Source of the DNA: GAS368 sp965227745
Lineage (GTDB): Bacteria > Verrucomicrobiota > Verrucomicrobiia > Opitutales > Opitutaceae
Assembly (NCBI GenBank): GCA_965227745.1
Contig: OZ245769.1
Span: forward strand, 1,364,001 to 1,428,000
DNA: 64,000 nucleotides
Reading direction: 5' to 3'
Shown one piece after another: positions 42,249-51,154 of the stretch. The notes under the pieces were generated by a model that was given only the letters and a program-made list of their open reading frames with translations, did no database searches and had not been told where the DNA came from. How positions within the stretch are numbered: position 1 is the stretch's first letter; every line of letters starts with the position of its first letter. The translations under genes and the position numbers were made by a program.

Positions 42249-43511
42249 CTAAGGATGAGCTTCGCGCTCTAATTGCCACCCCAGCAAGCCTTGTGCGGCG
42301 CCATGACAGGCCGGACGAGACGGGGCGCGAAACACATCCAGTTCGCGCAAACCGCGTAAAATAAAGGGCGGAATATCGCCCGCAAACCAATGATACCAGA
42401 CGTCCCGCAAGGCCTTTTCACCCGCCGTGGCCTCGCGGCTCTCCGGCAAGGTACCTGCGATGAGGGGCAGGAACCCGTCGCACATCAAATTATCAAACCG
42501 CGTCCCGCCTATAGCATTGCCGCACAACGATTGCGCCAACCGCTCTCGTAGGCCCGTGAGGCCGATCGCGTGGCGAAAATTCTTCGTCGCATCCCGGGGC
42601 ACTTCGCCAGGCCCGAAAGGAGCCTTGGACCCGCTCGGTGCGCTCAGGCTGGCGCATTCGACGAGCAGTCGAGTCGGCCAATCCGGCACCGCGTTCACCC
42701 ACGCCGCGTACTGGCGGAGCCTCGTGCGGGGGTGATTGGCGGGCCGCACCCCTTGCAGGCTCCAGAAGTCGGCATTCGCTTCAAACTCCCGATCCGGGGC
42801 GACTGCCGCCCTCGCCCACTCCTCCAGTGGCCACCGGCCCGCGATGCGCAGCATCGGCACTCGGTTGAAACGATACCCCAGAATCTCCAGTGCCGTGTGA
42901 TGGCATGCTTTCGTCCACCCCAGTCGCTCGATCCGCAGGCGGGCGAAATGCACTTTTTGCCGCCAGCGGGCCGTTGCATGCGTCGCGAGCAAGGCCGCCA
43001 GTTCCTCTTCATTTAGCGAGGTGAGTTCTTCCGGGATTCGTATCGCCGAGCGACCCGACAGCGACTCCACCGCCTCATCTGCGGCAAACTCCTCGAGGTC
43101 GTGATGCAGCAACGGCAGCAGCGCCAGCACCGGAATCTCTTTCCCGCCCACCCCGCGGGTGATGTGGCCGCGTTCAGGTGGAAACAGCACGACATGCAAT
43201 ACCACGCCATCGTAAGCCTTGTCGCGCGCATGCGCATGCGCCGCCCAATCCGTAGCGCGCAGGTGTAATTCTACATCGCCCGTGATCTCGGGCCCGGCTC
43301 CAAAACGAAGCCGTGCGCCCTTGAAATCGGGACCGCCGAGGAGATTCCACTTACCGGCGTGGGTGATCGTCACATGGCGACCGTCTAGCGTCTCCGCCCC
43401 AGCGCTCGCGAAATCCCCTCGCAGCCAGATCATCTGCAACAGTTTTTCCGAAAATGTAAACGGACCGTACAGGCCCTGAATCTCGGCGACTGCTGGAACT
43501 GGCAAACTCAT
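42249..43511 (-). CDS. DUF2851 family protein
   Basis: A 420-residue cytoplasmic protein of the DUF2851 family. The conserved N-terminal block includes PFTFSEKLLQMIWLRGDF, the segment LLGGPDFKGARLRFG, GDVELHLRATDWAAHAH and DKAYDGVVLHVVLF. The E-x-H and D residues are reminiscent of a PD-(D/E)xK nuclease core, but no activity is established. It lies upstream of nusA on the same strand but is separated by a terminator, and it is divergent from a lipoprotein gene. Confidence 0.9.
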   Translation of the reverse strand: MSLPVPAVAEIQGLYGPFTFSEKLLQMIWLRGDFASAGAETLDGRHVTITHAGKWNLLGGPDFKGARLRFGAGPEITGDVELHLRATDWAAHAHARDKAYDGVVLHVVLFPPERGHITRGVGGKEIPVLALLPLLHHDLEEFAADEAVESLSGRSAIRIPEELTSLNEEELAALLATHATARWRQKVHFARLRIERLGWTKACHHTALEILGYRFNRVPMLRIAGRWPLEEWARAAVAPDREFEANADFWSLQGVRPANHPRTRLRQYAAWVNAVPDWPTRLLVECASLSAPSGSKAPFGPGEVPRDATKNFRHAIGLTGLRERLAQSLCGNAIGGTRFDNLMCDGFLPLIAGTLPESREATAGEKALRDVWYHWFAGDIPPFILRGLRELDVFRAPSRPACHGAAQGLLGWQLEREAHP

Positions 43512-43596
43512 CGAGGAACATCTCGCCGACGCGGCGGACGAGGTCGAGTCAGTTGTGAGTGTATTTTATCACGTTCGTAATTTAACTCCCCGCTCC

Positions 43597-44340
43597 ATGC
43601 ATCGCCGAATGCGCATCAGCCTCGCGGTTATCCTCACTGGCGCGGTGCTGGTATTGAGCGGTTGCGTGTATCTCCGTTTGCTCGCCTTCAAACGCCAGCT
43701 CGCGGACTTCGACCGGAACTTCACCTTGCAAACCGACGACGGTCTCCGCCTCGCCTGCCATACGCCGGTCGTGCTAGCAGCCGATTTTCGCTGGCTGGGC
43801 ATCACGCCCGAATCGCTCAAGAGCATCGGCCAATCCGAGCAGTGGCACATCCGCTGGAAAAAAGAATTACCGCCCGGTGCGACGGAGAAGGACGCCCACG
43901 ACCTCGAGATGGAACTGATTTTCACCGACGGAAAATTCGCGCGCCTCTCTCTCCCCGAACGTTACTTCGCCCTTGTGCCCAAGCCCTTTTTCGTCGGCCT
44001 CCTGCGCGGCCTCGGCAAAGCGGGCGTCAGTCAAAGCAAGCGCCTCGCCGAGGTGAGCTTCACCCAAGCGGAGCGCGACGCCATCACGGCGCGCGTGGTG
44101 GCCACTTCGCTCGCCATGCTGCTCGGCACGCCGACCGAAAAAACCGAGGAGACCAAACACACAACGTTGCGCTACCGGTACACCCCCATCCCGCCCGAAT
44201 CGAAAAACGGCGTGATCGACATGACCTTTGTCTTCGACACCGCGAGCGGCCAACTCGAACGACTCTCCGGGCGCTCTCCAGTGGGGCAGATCGGGTTTAA
44301 CTTTCAGACGCCAGCACCAGCCTCCTCGACACCAAGATAA
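43597..44340 (+). CDS. Predicted lipoprotein of unknown function
   Basis: A 247-residue protein with a lipoprotein signal: basic start, hydrophobic SLAVILTGAVLVL and lipobox LSGC (Cys23). The mature part has no recognised domain and appears alpha/beta mixed, with WHIRWKKELPPG and a C-terminal beta-rich segment IDMTFVFDTASGQL. The frame is open to 43555; 43597 or 43609 is likely the start. A DUF4253 gene follows after 25 bases, suggesting cotranscription. Confidence 0.65.
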   Translation: MHRRMRISLAVILTGAVLVLSGCVYLRLLAFKRQLADFDRNFTLQTDDGLRLACHTPVVLAADFRWLGITPESLKSIGQSEQWHIRWKKELPPGATEKDAHDLEMELIFTDGKFARLSLPERYFALVPKPFFVGLLRGLGKAGVSQSKRLAEVSFTQAERDAITARVVATSLAMLLGTPTEKTEETKHTTLRYRYTPIPPESKNGVIDMTFVFDTASGQLERLSGRSPVGQIGFNFQTPAPASSTPR

Positions 44341-44365
44341 ATGAACGTCAGAGAGTTTTGTTCGC

Positions 44366-45127
44366 ATGAACTGGCTTAAAAAGCTTTTCGGCTCCTCCAC
44401 CACTCCAGCCGCGAGAGCGCCGCTCGAACTCCCATCGACGGACATGCCTATGCCGGAATTTCCGTATCCTCTGGTGGCAGTCGCGGGATCTTCGGCGGTG
44501 ACCGAGTGGCGGCGGTGGCAGGCGGAGTGGCGCAAGGAGGGCGCATCGGCGGTTCTGCTCGGTACTCGCGATACGGTTGACTCCCTTCGAAGTGTGATTC
44601 GCAACCGCGAGGTGCAGCCCGAAGAAATTATTCGCGCCTCCAAAGAACTCACCGTAGCGGAATTCTTTCGGAGACGTCAGCAGGAGAACGATGAATATGA
44701 AATAGAACCCGAAGCCGGCGACTGGCCGGAGGGCAAGGTCGCGGGTTCGGAGTTGTCGGCCCATCAGGATGTTTTGTCCAAGCGCCCCCATCGCGTCGTT
44801 TTCATCACCCGCATACCCACCGGACACGCTTGGGAAATTCCCGCGTACCTCTGCTGCGGAGGTTGGAATTCCTGCCCTGATGCGGCTGAGCAAGGGGCCG
44901 TCTTGCGCTATTGGGCGGAAAAATACGGCATCGAGATTTATGCGATCACCGAGGACGTCGTGGAATGCGCGGTCGAGCGCCCGCCGGTGACGAAAGAGGC
45001 GGCGCTGGCACTAGCCCACGAACAATTCCTTTTCTGCTCCGACATTGTTTTGCAGGGCACTGAAACGATCGAGTTGTTGGCCGCGGGTCTGCAGAACGCG
45101 GAGGCATGGTATTTTTGGTGGGATTGA
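44366..45127 (+). CDS. DUF4253 domain protein
   Basis: A 253-residue protein whose C-terminal half matches DUF4253: the family block WNSCPDAAEQGAVLRYWAEKYGIEIYAITEDVVE is seen from about residue 170, followed by VTKEAALALAHEQFLFC and the terminal AEAWYFWWD. The N-terminal half is rich in charged residues. DUF4253 proteins are found in bacterial genomes without a settled function and some occur near contact-toxin immunity genes; there is no toxin here. It lies between a lipoprotein and a GNAT gene. Confidence 0.8.
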   Translation: MNWLKKLFGSSTTPAARAPLELPSTDMPMPEFPYPLVAVAGSSAVTEWRRWQAEWRKEGASAVLLGTRDTVDSLRSVIRNREVQPEEIIRASKELTVAEFFRRRQQENDEYEIEPEAGDWPEGKVAGSELSAHQDVLSKRPHRVVFITRIPTGHAWEIPAYLCCGGWNSCPDAAEQGAVLRYWAEKYGIEIYAITEDVVECAVERPPVTKEAALALAHEQFLFCSDIVLQGTETIELLAAGLQNAEAWYFWWD

Positions 45128-45153
45128 ATCGGATATCATTTCATCAACTCTGC

Positions 45154-45666
45154 ATGCTCCCTTCAGACTTCACCCTGCGCGATGCCACGCTCACCGATCT
45201 GCCCGCCATCGTCGCCATCTACAATAGCACCATCGCCAGCCGCATGGTCACGGCCGATCTCGAGCCGGTGACGGTGGAAGCGCGGCGTCCGTGGTTCGAC
45301 GCGCACCAAGCGCCGTCGCGTCCGCTGTGGGTGTTGTGCGATGCTGCGGGCATGGTGTGCGCCTGGTTGAGCTTCGATACATTCTACCCGCGAGCGGCGT
45401 ATGATGGCACCGCGATGATCGGCATTTACATCGCGCCAGAATACAGGCGGCGCGGACTCGGGCGCGCACTGCTTCTGACGGCCATCAACCGCGCGCCCGC
45501 GCTAGGCTTGCACTCACTGCTCGGTTACATCTTCGGCCACAATGAGCCGAGCCTGCGACTCTTCGAGGCTCACGGCTTCGCCCGCTGGGGCCACCTGCCG
45601 CGCGTGGCGATTCTCGATGGCGTCGCGCGAGACCTGATTATCGTGGGCCGCCGCCTCCTCCCCTAG
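45154..45666 (+). CDS. GNAT family N-acetyltransferase, phosphinothricin acetyltransferase-like
   Basis: A 170-residue acetyltransferase. The N-terminus FTLRDATLTDLPAIVAIYN and the acetyl-CoA loop EYRRRGLGRALLLTA (R/Q-x-x-G-x-G/A type) are clear, with GHNEPSLRLFEAHGFARWG at the C-terminal part, the layout of the PAT/YncA group that acetylates amino-acid analogues such as phosphinothricin. The substrate here is unknown. The start at 45154 is 26 bases after the DUF4253 stop; the frame upstream overlaps that gene. Confidence 0.88.
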   Translation: MLPSDFTLRDATLTDLPAIVAIYNSTIASRMVTADLEPVTVEARRPWFDAHQAPSRPLWVLCDAAGMVCAWLSFDTFYPRAAYDGTAMIGIYIAPEYRRRGLGRALLLTAINRAPALGLHSLLGYIFGHNEPSLRLFEAHGFARWGHLPRVAILDGVARDLIIVGRRLLP

Positions 45667-45702
45667 CCTTTTCTAAAAAACATTAGGCCAATACCTCGGA
45701 GG

Positions 45703-45868
45703 GTTTGAACAGAAGGAAACAATGGGAACGGAGTGTGTGCGGCGAGGAGGATTGCTGGGATTCCAATGGAGGTTTTTACATCTGAATTTTAATATGTGTG
45801 AATCTGACAACCCCGACTCCCATCGTCGCTTTGCGGTCTTCGTTTCCTTCGTTCTCTTCTGTTCAAAC
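45703..45868. repeat. Inverted repeat upstream of the isoaspartyl peptidase gene
   Basis: GTTTGAACAGAAG at 45703-45715 has an exact inverted copy at 45856-45868. Each arm continues into degenerate GGAAAC/GGGAAC units of about nine bases, as in the other A/G-rich repeats. The interval 45667-45907 holds no convincing gene. Confidence 0.65.
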
Positions 45869-45907
45869 GGTTTGAGATCGATCCGTATTCCTGAGAGTCT
45901 TGTATTC

Positions 45908-46978
45908 ATGAACACGCTACGCCGCTCCTTGTTCGCCGTCTTCGTCACTGCTTCACTCCCCTTTATCGTGTCGGCCGCCGACACCGCCGCGCCCTCCACG
46001 CCCAGTTCGCGTCCCTACGGCCTCGTGTTTCACGGCGGTGCGGGCGTGATCGAGCGCAAGACGATGACACCCGAGGTCGAGGCGCAATACCGCGCCGCCC
46101 TCGCTCAAGCCCGCGACGCCGGCTACGCCGTACTCGACCGCGGCGGCTCCGCGCTCGATGCGGTAGTTGCAACCATCCTCGTGATGGAAGACTCGCCGCT
46201 CTTTAACGCGGGCAAGGGCGCGGTCCTTAACGCCGACGGTATCTGCGAACTCGATGCCTCGATCATGGACGGTCGCACCCAAGCCGCCGGGGCGATCGCG
46301 GGCGTGCATTATATCAAAAATCCCATCACACTCGCTCGAACCGTGATGGAAAAATCTGAGCACGTGATGCTCACCGGTGACGGCGCGGAGAAATTCGCCC
46401 GGCAGCAAGGTTTCGATCTCGTGGCAAATGAGTACTTCCAAACCGATTTCCGCCGCAAGCAGCTCGAAAAAGCCAAGGCCAAGGAGGCCGGCAAACCGAC
46501 CTCGTCCCTGACCGAGCCTGGGCTGCCGCTCACGGAGCAGGATCATTTCACCCGCACCACGCGCTACGGCACGGTGGGCTGCGTGGCGCTCGATAAGAAC
46601 GGAAATCTCGCCGCGGGCACCTCGACGGGTGGCATGACCAACAAGAAATTCGGCCGCGTGGGCGATGCCCCGATCATCGGCGCCGGCACCTACGCGAACA
46701 ACGCCACGTGCGGCGTGAGCGCGACGGGCTGGGGCGAGTTTTTCATTCGCGTGGGCGTCGCGCGCGACATCGCCGCGCAGATGGAGTACAAGGGCTCATC
46801 GCTCGCCGAGGCCGCCGCCGCGACCATCGCCAAAGTCGGCGCACTGGGCGGCGACGGAGGCGTGGTCTGCCTCGACCGGGCCGGTCACGTCACGATGCCA
46901 TTTAACACCGCGGGCATGTACCGCGGCTACAAGCTCTCGAATGGCTCGGGGGCGATTGAAATCTTTGGCGAGAAGTGA
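45908..46978 (+). CDS. Secreted isoaspartyl peptidase / L-asparaginase (plant-type Ntn hydrolase)
   Basis: A 356-residue N-terminal nucleophile hydrolase with a signal peptide (residues about 1-23). The precursor block LVFHGGAGVIERK and GGSALDAVVATILVMEDSPLFNAGKGAV precede the autocleavage site; the nucleophile is Thr222 in RYGTVGCVALDKNGNLAAGTSTGG. Such enzymes release aspartate from isoaspartyl dipeptides or hydrolyse asparagine after self-cleavage into two chains. It is probably periplasmic. It converges on the PL26-like gene across an inverted repeat pair. Confidence 0.93.
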   Translation: MNTLRRSLFAVFVTASLPFIVSAADTAAPSTPSSRPYGLVFHGGAGVIERKTMTPEVEAQYRAALAQARDAGYAVLDRGGSALDAVVATILVMEDSPLFNAGKGAVLNADGICELDASIMDGRTQAAGAIAGVHYIKNPITLARTVMEKSEHVMLTGDGAEKFARQQGFDLVANEYFQTDFRRKQLEKAKAKEAGKPTSSLTEPGLPLTEQDHFTRTTRYGTVGCVALDKNGNLAAGTSTGGMTNKKFGRVGDAPIIGAGTYANNATCGVSATGWGEFFIRVGVARDIAAQMEYKGSSLAEAAAATIAKVGALGGDGGVVCLDRAGHVTMPFNTAGMYRGYKLSNGSGAIEIFGEK

Positions 46979-46997
46979 AGGGCGACCGAGAGGGTTT

Positions 46998-47129
46998 AGG
47001 GTAGCGCCGGTCTCTGACCGGCGCAGTTGGGCGCGAGAGTACGCCTGAGGAGGACATATCGGACGGCGCTCTGCATCTCTAAGTCGCGTCGTGCCTCCTG
47101 ATGCGCCAGTCGGAGACTGGCGCTACCCT
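46998..47129. repeat. Inverted repeat pair with GGGTAG heads, REP/BIME-like
   Basis: Left arm 46998-47025 and right arm 47102-47129 match as inverted copies at 25 of 28 positions. Each arm starts AGGGTAGCGCC and contains its own palindrome (GCCGGTC..GACCGGC in the left copy). The pair occupies the convergent gap between the isoaspartyl peptidase and the PL26-like gene. The layout GGTAG plus hairpin resembles REP elements recognised by RAYT proteins. Confidence 0.75.
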
Positions 47130-47149
47130 CACCTCAAACAGCATTCAGA

Positions 47150-49954
47150 TTACGGTGTGCCAGGTTCAGTCGTGGGCGGCGGCGTGCGAACGTCGCCGGG
47201 AGCATTGGCGCCGCGGCCGGGTCCGCCTCGACCGCCCCGCCCACCGGGTGGCGGTGGCGGGACCTCATTGGGAAGCGCGTCCTTGCAGAGTTCGAGAATT
47301 TCAATCGCGGTCAGGCCGGATTGGGCCGAACCGTTGGTACCGACGCGCGCGGCTTCGTCGAAGGCGTTGAGCGCAAGCGGGCCTTCAACGCGCTCGGTGC
47401 GCAGCGCCCCGCTCGCAAAACGCCCCAGCGAAGCAACCGCCGCTTTCGCGAAGGCGGGGTTCTTCGTCTTGTAATAAGCGTAGGCGGCGAGGCGCGGCGT
47501 GCCTTGGCTCTGGCCGCCTTGTTCGCCGAGATACGCGCCGTCGGCGCCTTCGCTGCCGGTCTCCTGGTCTTTCGTCAAAACCGCAGCGGGAGCGCCGCCG
47601 ATGCGGCAGTATTGCAGCCACATCTTTTGCCAGCCGGGGTGATCGAAAAATTCGTTGAGTTCGAAGATCACCTGCGCCCCGCCTTGGATGGTCGCGAGGT
47701 TGTACGAGCCGATGTCATTGGAAACCCGATACAGCTTGCCGGTCTTGGGGTCGTAGCCGAAGACGAGGTTCCGGCCTGACTTCATCCAGTACGGCATCGC
47801 CTGTAGCGACTCCACGCCGGCCACGATCTTGTCGCGCCACTTGGTGTCGCCGGTGCGCTCCCACTCGGTCATCCAGTTACCCACGAAGGCCAGCCAATCG
47901 GGGCCCACGCGGATGCGCGCAGGATATTTTTTCTCCGCTTCGGTGATGGGCTGCGCGAGGCGCATGGGGTCAAAGTCGATGGCGCGGTAATCAGCGTTGA
48001 GCACCTCGCGCATGATGTCGCCGGTGCGCTCGTCGGTGGTGAGATAGTAGTGATAGCGGCGCATGCCAGCCTGGCTGATGCGGGCCTCCTTGGCGCCGCA
48101 GCCCCAGTGGCGGACATTGTGCCGTGACCCGAGTCCAGCGAGCGGCCCGAGATGATAGCAGTCCACCTCGCTGGTGTGGCGCGTCATCGCCTCGGCGAGC
48201 CGGAAGAGATCGGCGCGACCCGTGCGCAGGAAACTCTGCCAGAGCCACATGTCGGTACCGAGTTCCGTATTGTCCCACGCCATGCCACCGAGATCGTAGT
48301 TCCACACGTGGCGCTGGGTGTCGAACGAGTGCATGAAATCACCGAAGTCCCAGAAGCCGTACCAGTGCTGCACGTCGACCTGTTTTTGGTAATAGGCGAG
48401 CGTGCTTTCGAGGCCCTCCTCCACGGCTTTTTTGAAAGGCGTGGATTTATCCGGCAGGCTCCAGAGGCCGAGCGCGCGGACGGAGTGCAAGTACTCTGGC
48501 GAGGCGACCAGCAGCGCCGGCTGCGCGCCGAGGTGGGCGAGTTTCGCGCTGTCCGAGCGGGTCGGTACGGAGCCCGACGGCAACAGCGTCAACTCGGTGG
48601 TACGCGCGACACCGACGGGCGTGCTGAGGCCGGGCTGCACGTCTTCGTACACGGCATCGAGGCCGTGGGCGCGCGTATCGTAGTGGCGCATGTCCATCGC
48701 ATCCGCCTCGGGCGACCAGAACCATACGCGCAGCGAGGCCTCGCCGCTGCTCGCATTGGCGACCTCGAGGGACGACGGATGCGACTGCCAGAAATTCTTC
48801 ACACTCACCCCGAGTCCGCCGCTCACATCGCCGACGAAGACGAGGCCGGAAGCGCGCTTGCCGGCGCCGGAGGCGATCCACGCGCTCTGTGGATTGGTGC
48901 GCTTCACGATGGAAAACCCATCGGCGTTGGCCTGCGTGAGCTTGAACGAATCCCACACCGCCCAATCGGCGAGGAGCGACTGGCCGCGCTCGTTGAGCTG
49001 CGCGCGATTGGCCACGCGCTTGCCAGCGAGTTGGTCCGGGTAGAGGTCGCCGCCGCCATTCGGATTGGAAACGAAACGTCCCCCGCGGCCGACCATCGGC
49101 TGGATCGGCTCACCCCAGAGGCCGCCGTCCTCGCCGGAGAAACGGACGTGACGATTCTGGATTTCCTCGCGCAGCGGCACGCCGAACTCGAGGCCCAGGC
49201 CGCGCACGAAGTCCTTCTGCTCATCACCATCGAAGACGATGGTGTGCACCATGCGTACCGCCTCCTGCCCCGCGTAGAAATAGAGCCGCACGGAAAAGGG
49301 CAGCCACTCGCGCGTGCCCGCCACGGCCTTGTGCATGCCGTCGATTTTCACCACGGCGCGCACAGGGCCGGATTGCTCGACGGTGACCTTGGTGACCTTG
49401 CTCGAAAAGCGCTCGCGTTTAGCCCACACTTCCGGCGCGCCATCCGGCCCATCCTGAAGGATGCAGACGAGCTTGCCGTGGCGGGCGACTTCGCGGCCAT
49501 CGACCCACATCGACTCGATGAGGTTCGGGCCCCAGAGCGCGATGCGAGTGCGGAGTTTGCCGGTGTCGATCTCAATGGTCGTGTCGCTTTTGCGCACGCG
49601 CACGGTGCCGGCGACCGCAGCCATTTCGGTCGTGGCGATTTTGAACGGGCCGGCGACATCGGCACCCGCCACCGTCGCGACGCCGCTCCACTTGAGCGAG
49701 CCATCCGGCCAATAGGCCAATGGCCAGGTCTGCATCGGTAGAGTCTTGCCGTCGGGGGTCGTGAGCGTGAGACCCTGCCCTTTTGCGACCGCACCCTTGG
49801 GCCACGGGACACCGAAGCTGACCCCGACAGGGACGCCCGGCGGAGTCTTGTCTAGCCAGTTGACCTCTACTTCTGCCGCCGACATCCGCACGACGAAACC
49901 GCCGACAAACAGAAGGCCGAACACGGCACGCCAAAAACGAGAGAAGACTTTCAT
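47150..49954 (-). CDS. Exported PL26 / exo-rhamnogalacturonan lyase-like protein (RIFT barrel)
   Basis: A 934-residue secreted protein with a signal peptide (residues about 1-27). The N-terminal region VGVSFGVPWPKGAV and PMQTWPLAYWPDGSLKWSGV, followed by IDTGKLRTRIALWG, matches the RIFT-barrel domain of PcRGLX/YetA-type proteins (PL26), which cleave unsaturated rhamnogalacturonan oligosaccharides. The middle and C-terminal parts (VWNYDLGGMAWDNTELGTD, MTRHTSEVDCYHLG) suit an alpha/alpha barrel. The last about 40 residues form a Pro/Gly/Arg-rich tail (PPPPPGGRGGRGGPG), likely disordered. It presumably acts on pectic polymers. Confidence 0.82.
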   Translation of the reverse strand: MKVFSRFWRAVFGLLFVGGFVVRMSAAEVEVNWLDKTPPGVPVGVSFGVPWPKGAVAKGQGLTLTTPDGKTLPMQTWPLAYWPDGSLKWSGVATVAGADVAGPFKIATTEMAAVAGTVRVRKSDTTIEIDTGKLRTRIALWGPNLIESMWVDGREVARHGKLVCILQDGPDGAPEVWAKRERFSSKVTKVTVEQSGPVRAVVKIDGMHKAVAGTREWLPFSVRLYFYAGQEAVRMVHTIVFDGDEQKDFVRGLGLEFGVPLREEIQNRHVRFSGEDGGLWGEPIQPMVGRGGRFVSNPNGGGDLYPDQLAGKRVANRAQLNERGQSLLADWAVWDSFKLTQANADGFSIVKRTNPQSAWIASGAGKRASGLVFVGDVSGGLGVSVKNFWQSHPSSLEVANASSGEASLRVWFWSPEADAMDMRHYDTRAHGLDAVYEDVQPGLSTPVGVARTTELTLLPSGSVPTRSDSAKLAHLGAQPALLVASPEYLHSVRALGLWSLPDKSTPFKKAVEEGLESTLAYYQKQVDVQHWYGFWDFGDFMHSFDTQRHVWNYDLGGMAWDNTELGTDMWLWQSFLRTGRADLFRLAEAMTRHTSEVDCYHLGPLAGLGSRHNVRHWGCGAKEARISQAGMRRYHYYLTTDERTGDIMREVLNADYRAIDFDPMRLAQPITEAEKKYPARIRVGPDWLAFVGNWMTEWERTGDTKWRDKIVAGVESLQAMPYWMKSGRNLVFGYDPKTGKLYRVSNDIGSYNLATIQGGAQVIFELNEFFDHPGWQKMWLQYCRIGGAPAAVLTKDQETGSEGADGAYLGEQGGQSQGTPRLAAYAYYKTKNPAFAKAAVASLGRFASGALRTERVEGPLALNAFDEAARVGTNGSAQSGLTAIEILELCKDALPNEVPPPPPGGRGGRGGPGRGANAPGDVRTPPPTTEPGTP

Positions 49955-50213
49955 GGGGGTTAGAAGACAGAAACAGGAAAGAGGCAGGGTGCGACCGCAT
50001 AACTGCGCGCCCGAACTCAGCTAACCGGGCCGGGCACACAATCGCGCTTCCGCCAAGACGTATCAATGCCGCTTGAGATTCACCGTGTGTCGGGTCCGGA
50101 GCGCGGACAGTCAAACGACGCCGCACCAGCGAGCTTTAGCCCCAGCACGGCCCAAGTGTCGCCCTCGTTCTTCACTTGAGTTGCCTCCGGTAAGCCGAAA
50201 CATCCGCGCCTCC

Positions 50214-51110
50214 ATGCCGTGGGCCGTCGCCAGTCTCGTTTCCGCCTTTTTTCTCGGGTGCTACGATCTATGCACCAAGCACGCCGTGCGGGACAACGCG
50301 GTGCTGCCCGTGCTTTTTTTCGCGAATCTGTGCAGCGCGACGGTATGGCTCGGCCTGATGGGACTGCACGCGGCGGCGCCAGCGATGTTGCCGGACGTAT
50401 TGACGGTGGCTCCGCTCACGGCTGCGCAACACGCGTTGATCGCGGCGAAGTCGACCTTGGTGGCGATGTCGTGGATTTGCGGATACTTTGCCGTGAAGCA
50501 CCTGCCCGTCTCGATCGCCTCTCCGATTCGCGCGACAGGACCGGTGTGGACGCTCGTCGGCGCCTTGCTCGTGCTGGGAGAGCGCCCGTCGTGGGTTGAG
50601 ATCTTAGGGATCGTGACGACGCTGGGATCGTTCGTACTACTGTCGTTTGCGGGGGCGCGGGAAGGCATTCACTTTCATCGCGACAAGTGGATTGGCTGGC
50701 TGCTGGCGGGTACACTGCTCGGCGCGTGCAGCGGGCTGTACGACAAGTTTCTGATGAGCCGCACCGGCTTCGCGGCGTCGACCGTGCAGGCGTGGTTCTC
50801 CATTTACCTCGCGCTCTTTTTCCTCCCGCTCGCAGTGGGCTGGAAGCTGCGGTGGTGGGTGCGGCATGAGTTTCACTGGCGCTGGAGTGTGCTCGGGGTG
50901 TCGGCCGGGCTGCTCATCGCGGACTTCGTTTACTTCAGCGCGCTGCGCGACCCGGAGGCGCTGATCTCGCTCGTGTCGAGCTTACGACGCGGGAGCACGC
51001 TCGTGGCCTTTGCCGGCGGACTGCTGTTTTTTGGCGAGGTGAATGGCCGGCAGAAACTGCCCGCCGTACTTGGGGTGTTGGCGGGCATCGTGCTGACGCT
51101 CCTCGGCTAG
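50214..51110 (+). CDS. DMT superfamily (EamA-type) transporter
   Basis: A 298-residue inner-membrane protein with about ten transmembrane helices in two homologous halves, each beginning with an EamA-like segment (MPWAVASLVSAFFLGCYDLC; WIGWLLAGTLLGACSGLYDK). Features such as AVKHLPVSIASPIRATGPVWTLV and FFGEVNGRQKLPAVLGVLAGI match the drug/metabolite transporter family. Substrate is unknown. The start at 50214 avoids an upstream extension without membrane character. It is followed by a sulfatase gene after 44 bases. Confidence 0.88.
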   Translation: MPWAVASLVSAFFLGCYDLCTKHAVRDNAVLPVLFFANLCSATVWLGLMGLHAAAPAMLPDVLTVAPLTAAQHALIAAKSTLVAMSWICGYFAVKHLPVSIASPIRATGPVWTLVGALLVLGERPSWVEILGIVTTLGSFVLLSFAGAREGIHFHRDKWIGWLLAGTLLGACSGLYDKFLMSRTGFAASTVQAWFSIYLALFFLPLAVGWKLRWWVRHEFHWRWSVLGVSAGLLIADFVYFSALRDPEALISLVSSLRRGSTLVAFAGGLLFFGEVNGRQKLPAVLGVLAGIVLTLLG

Positions 51111-51154
51111 TTTCGTCCTGTTCAAGGACGGAGATTTCGCCACGCTGGCGCGCT

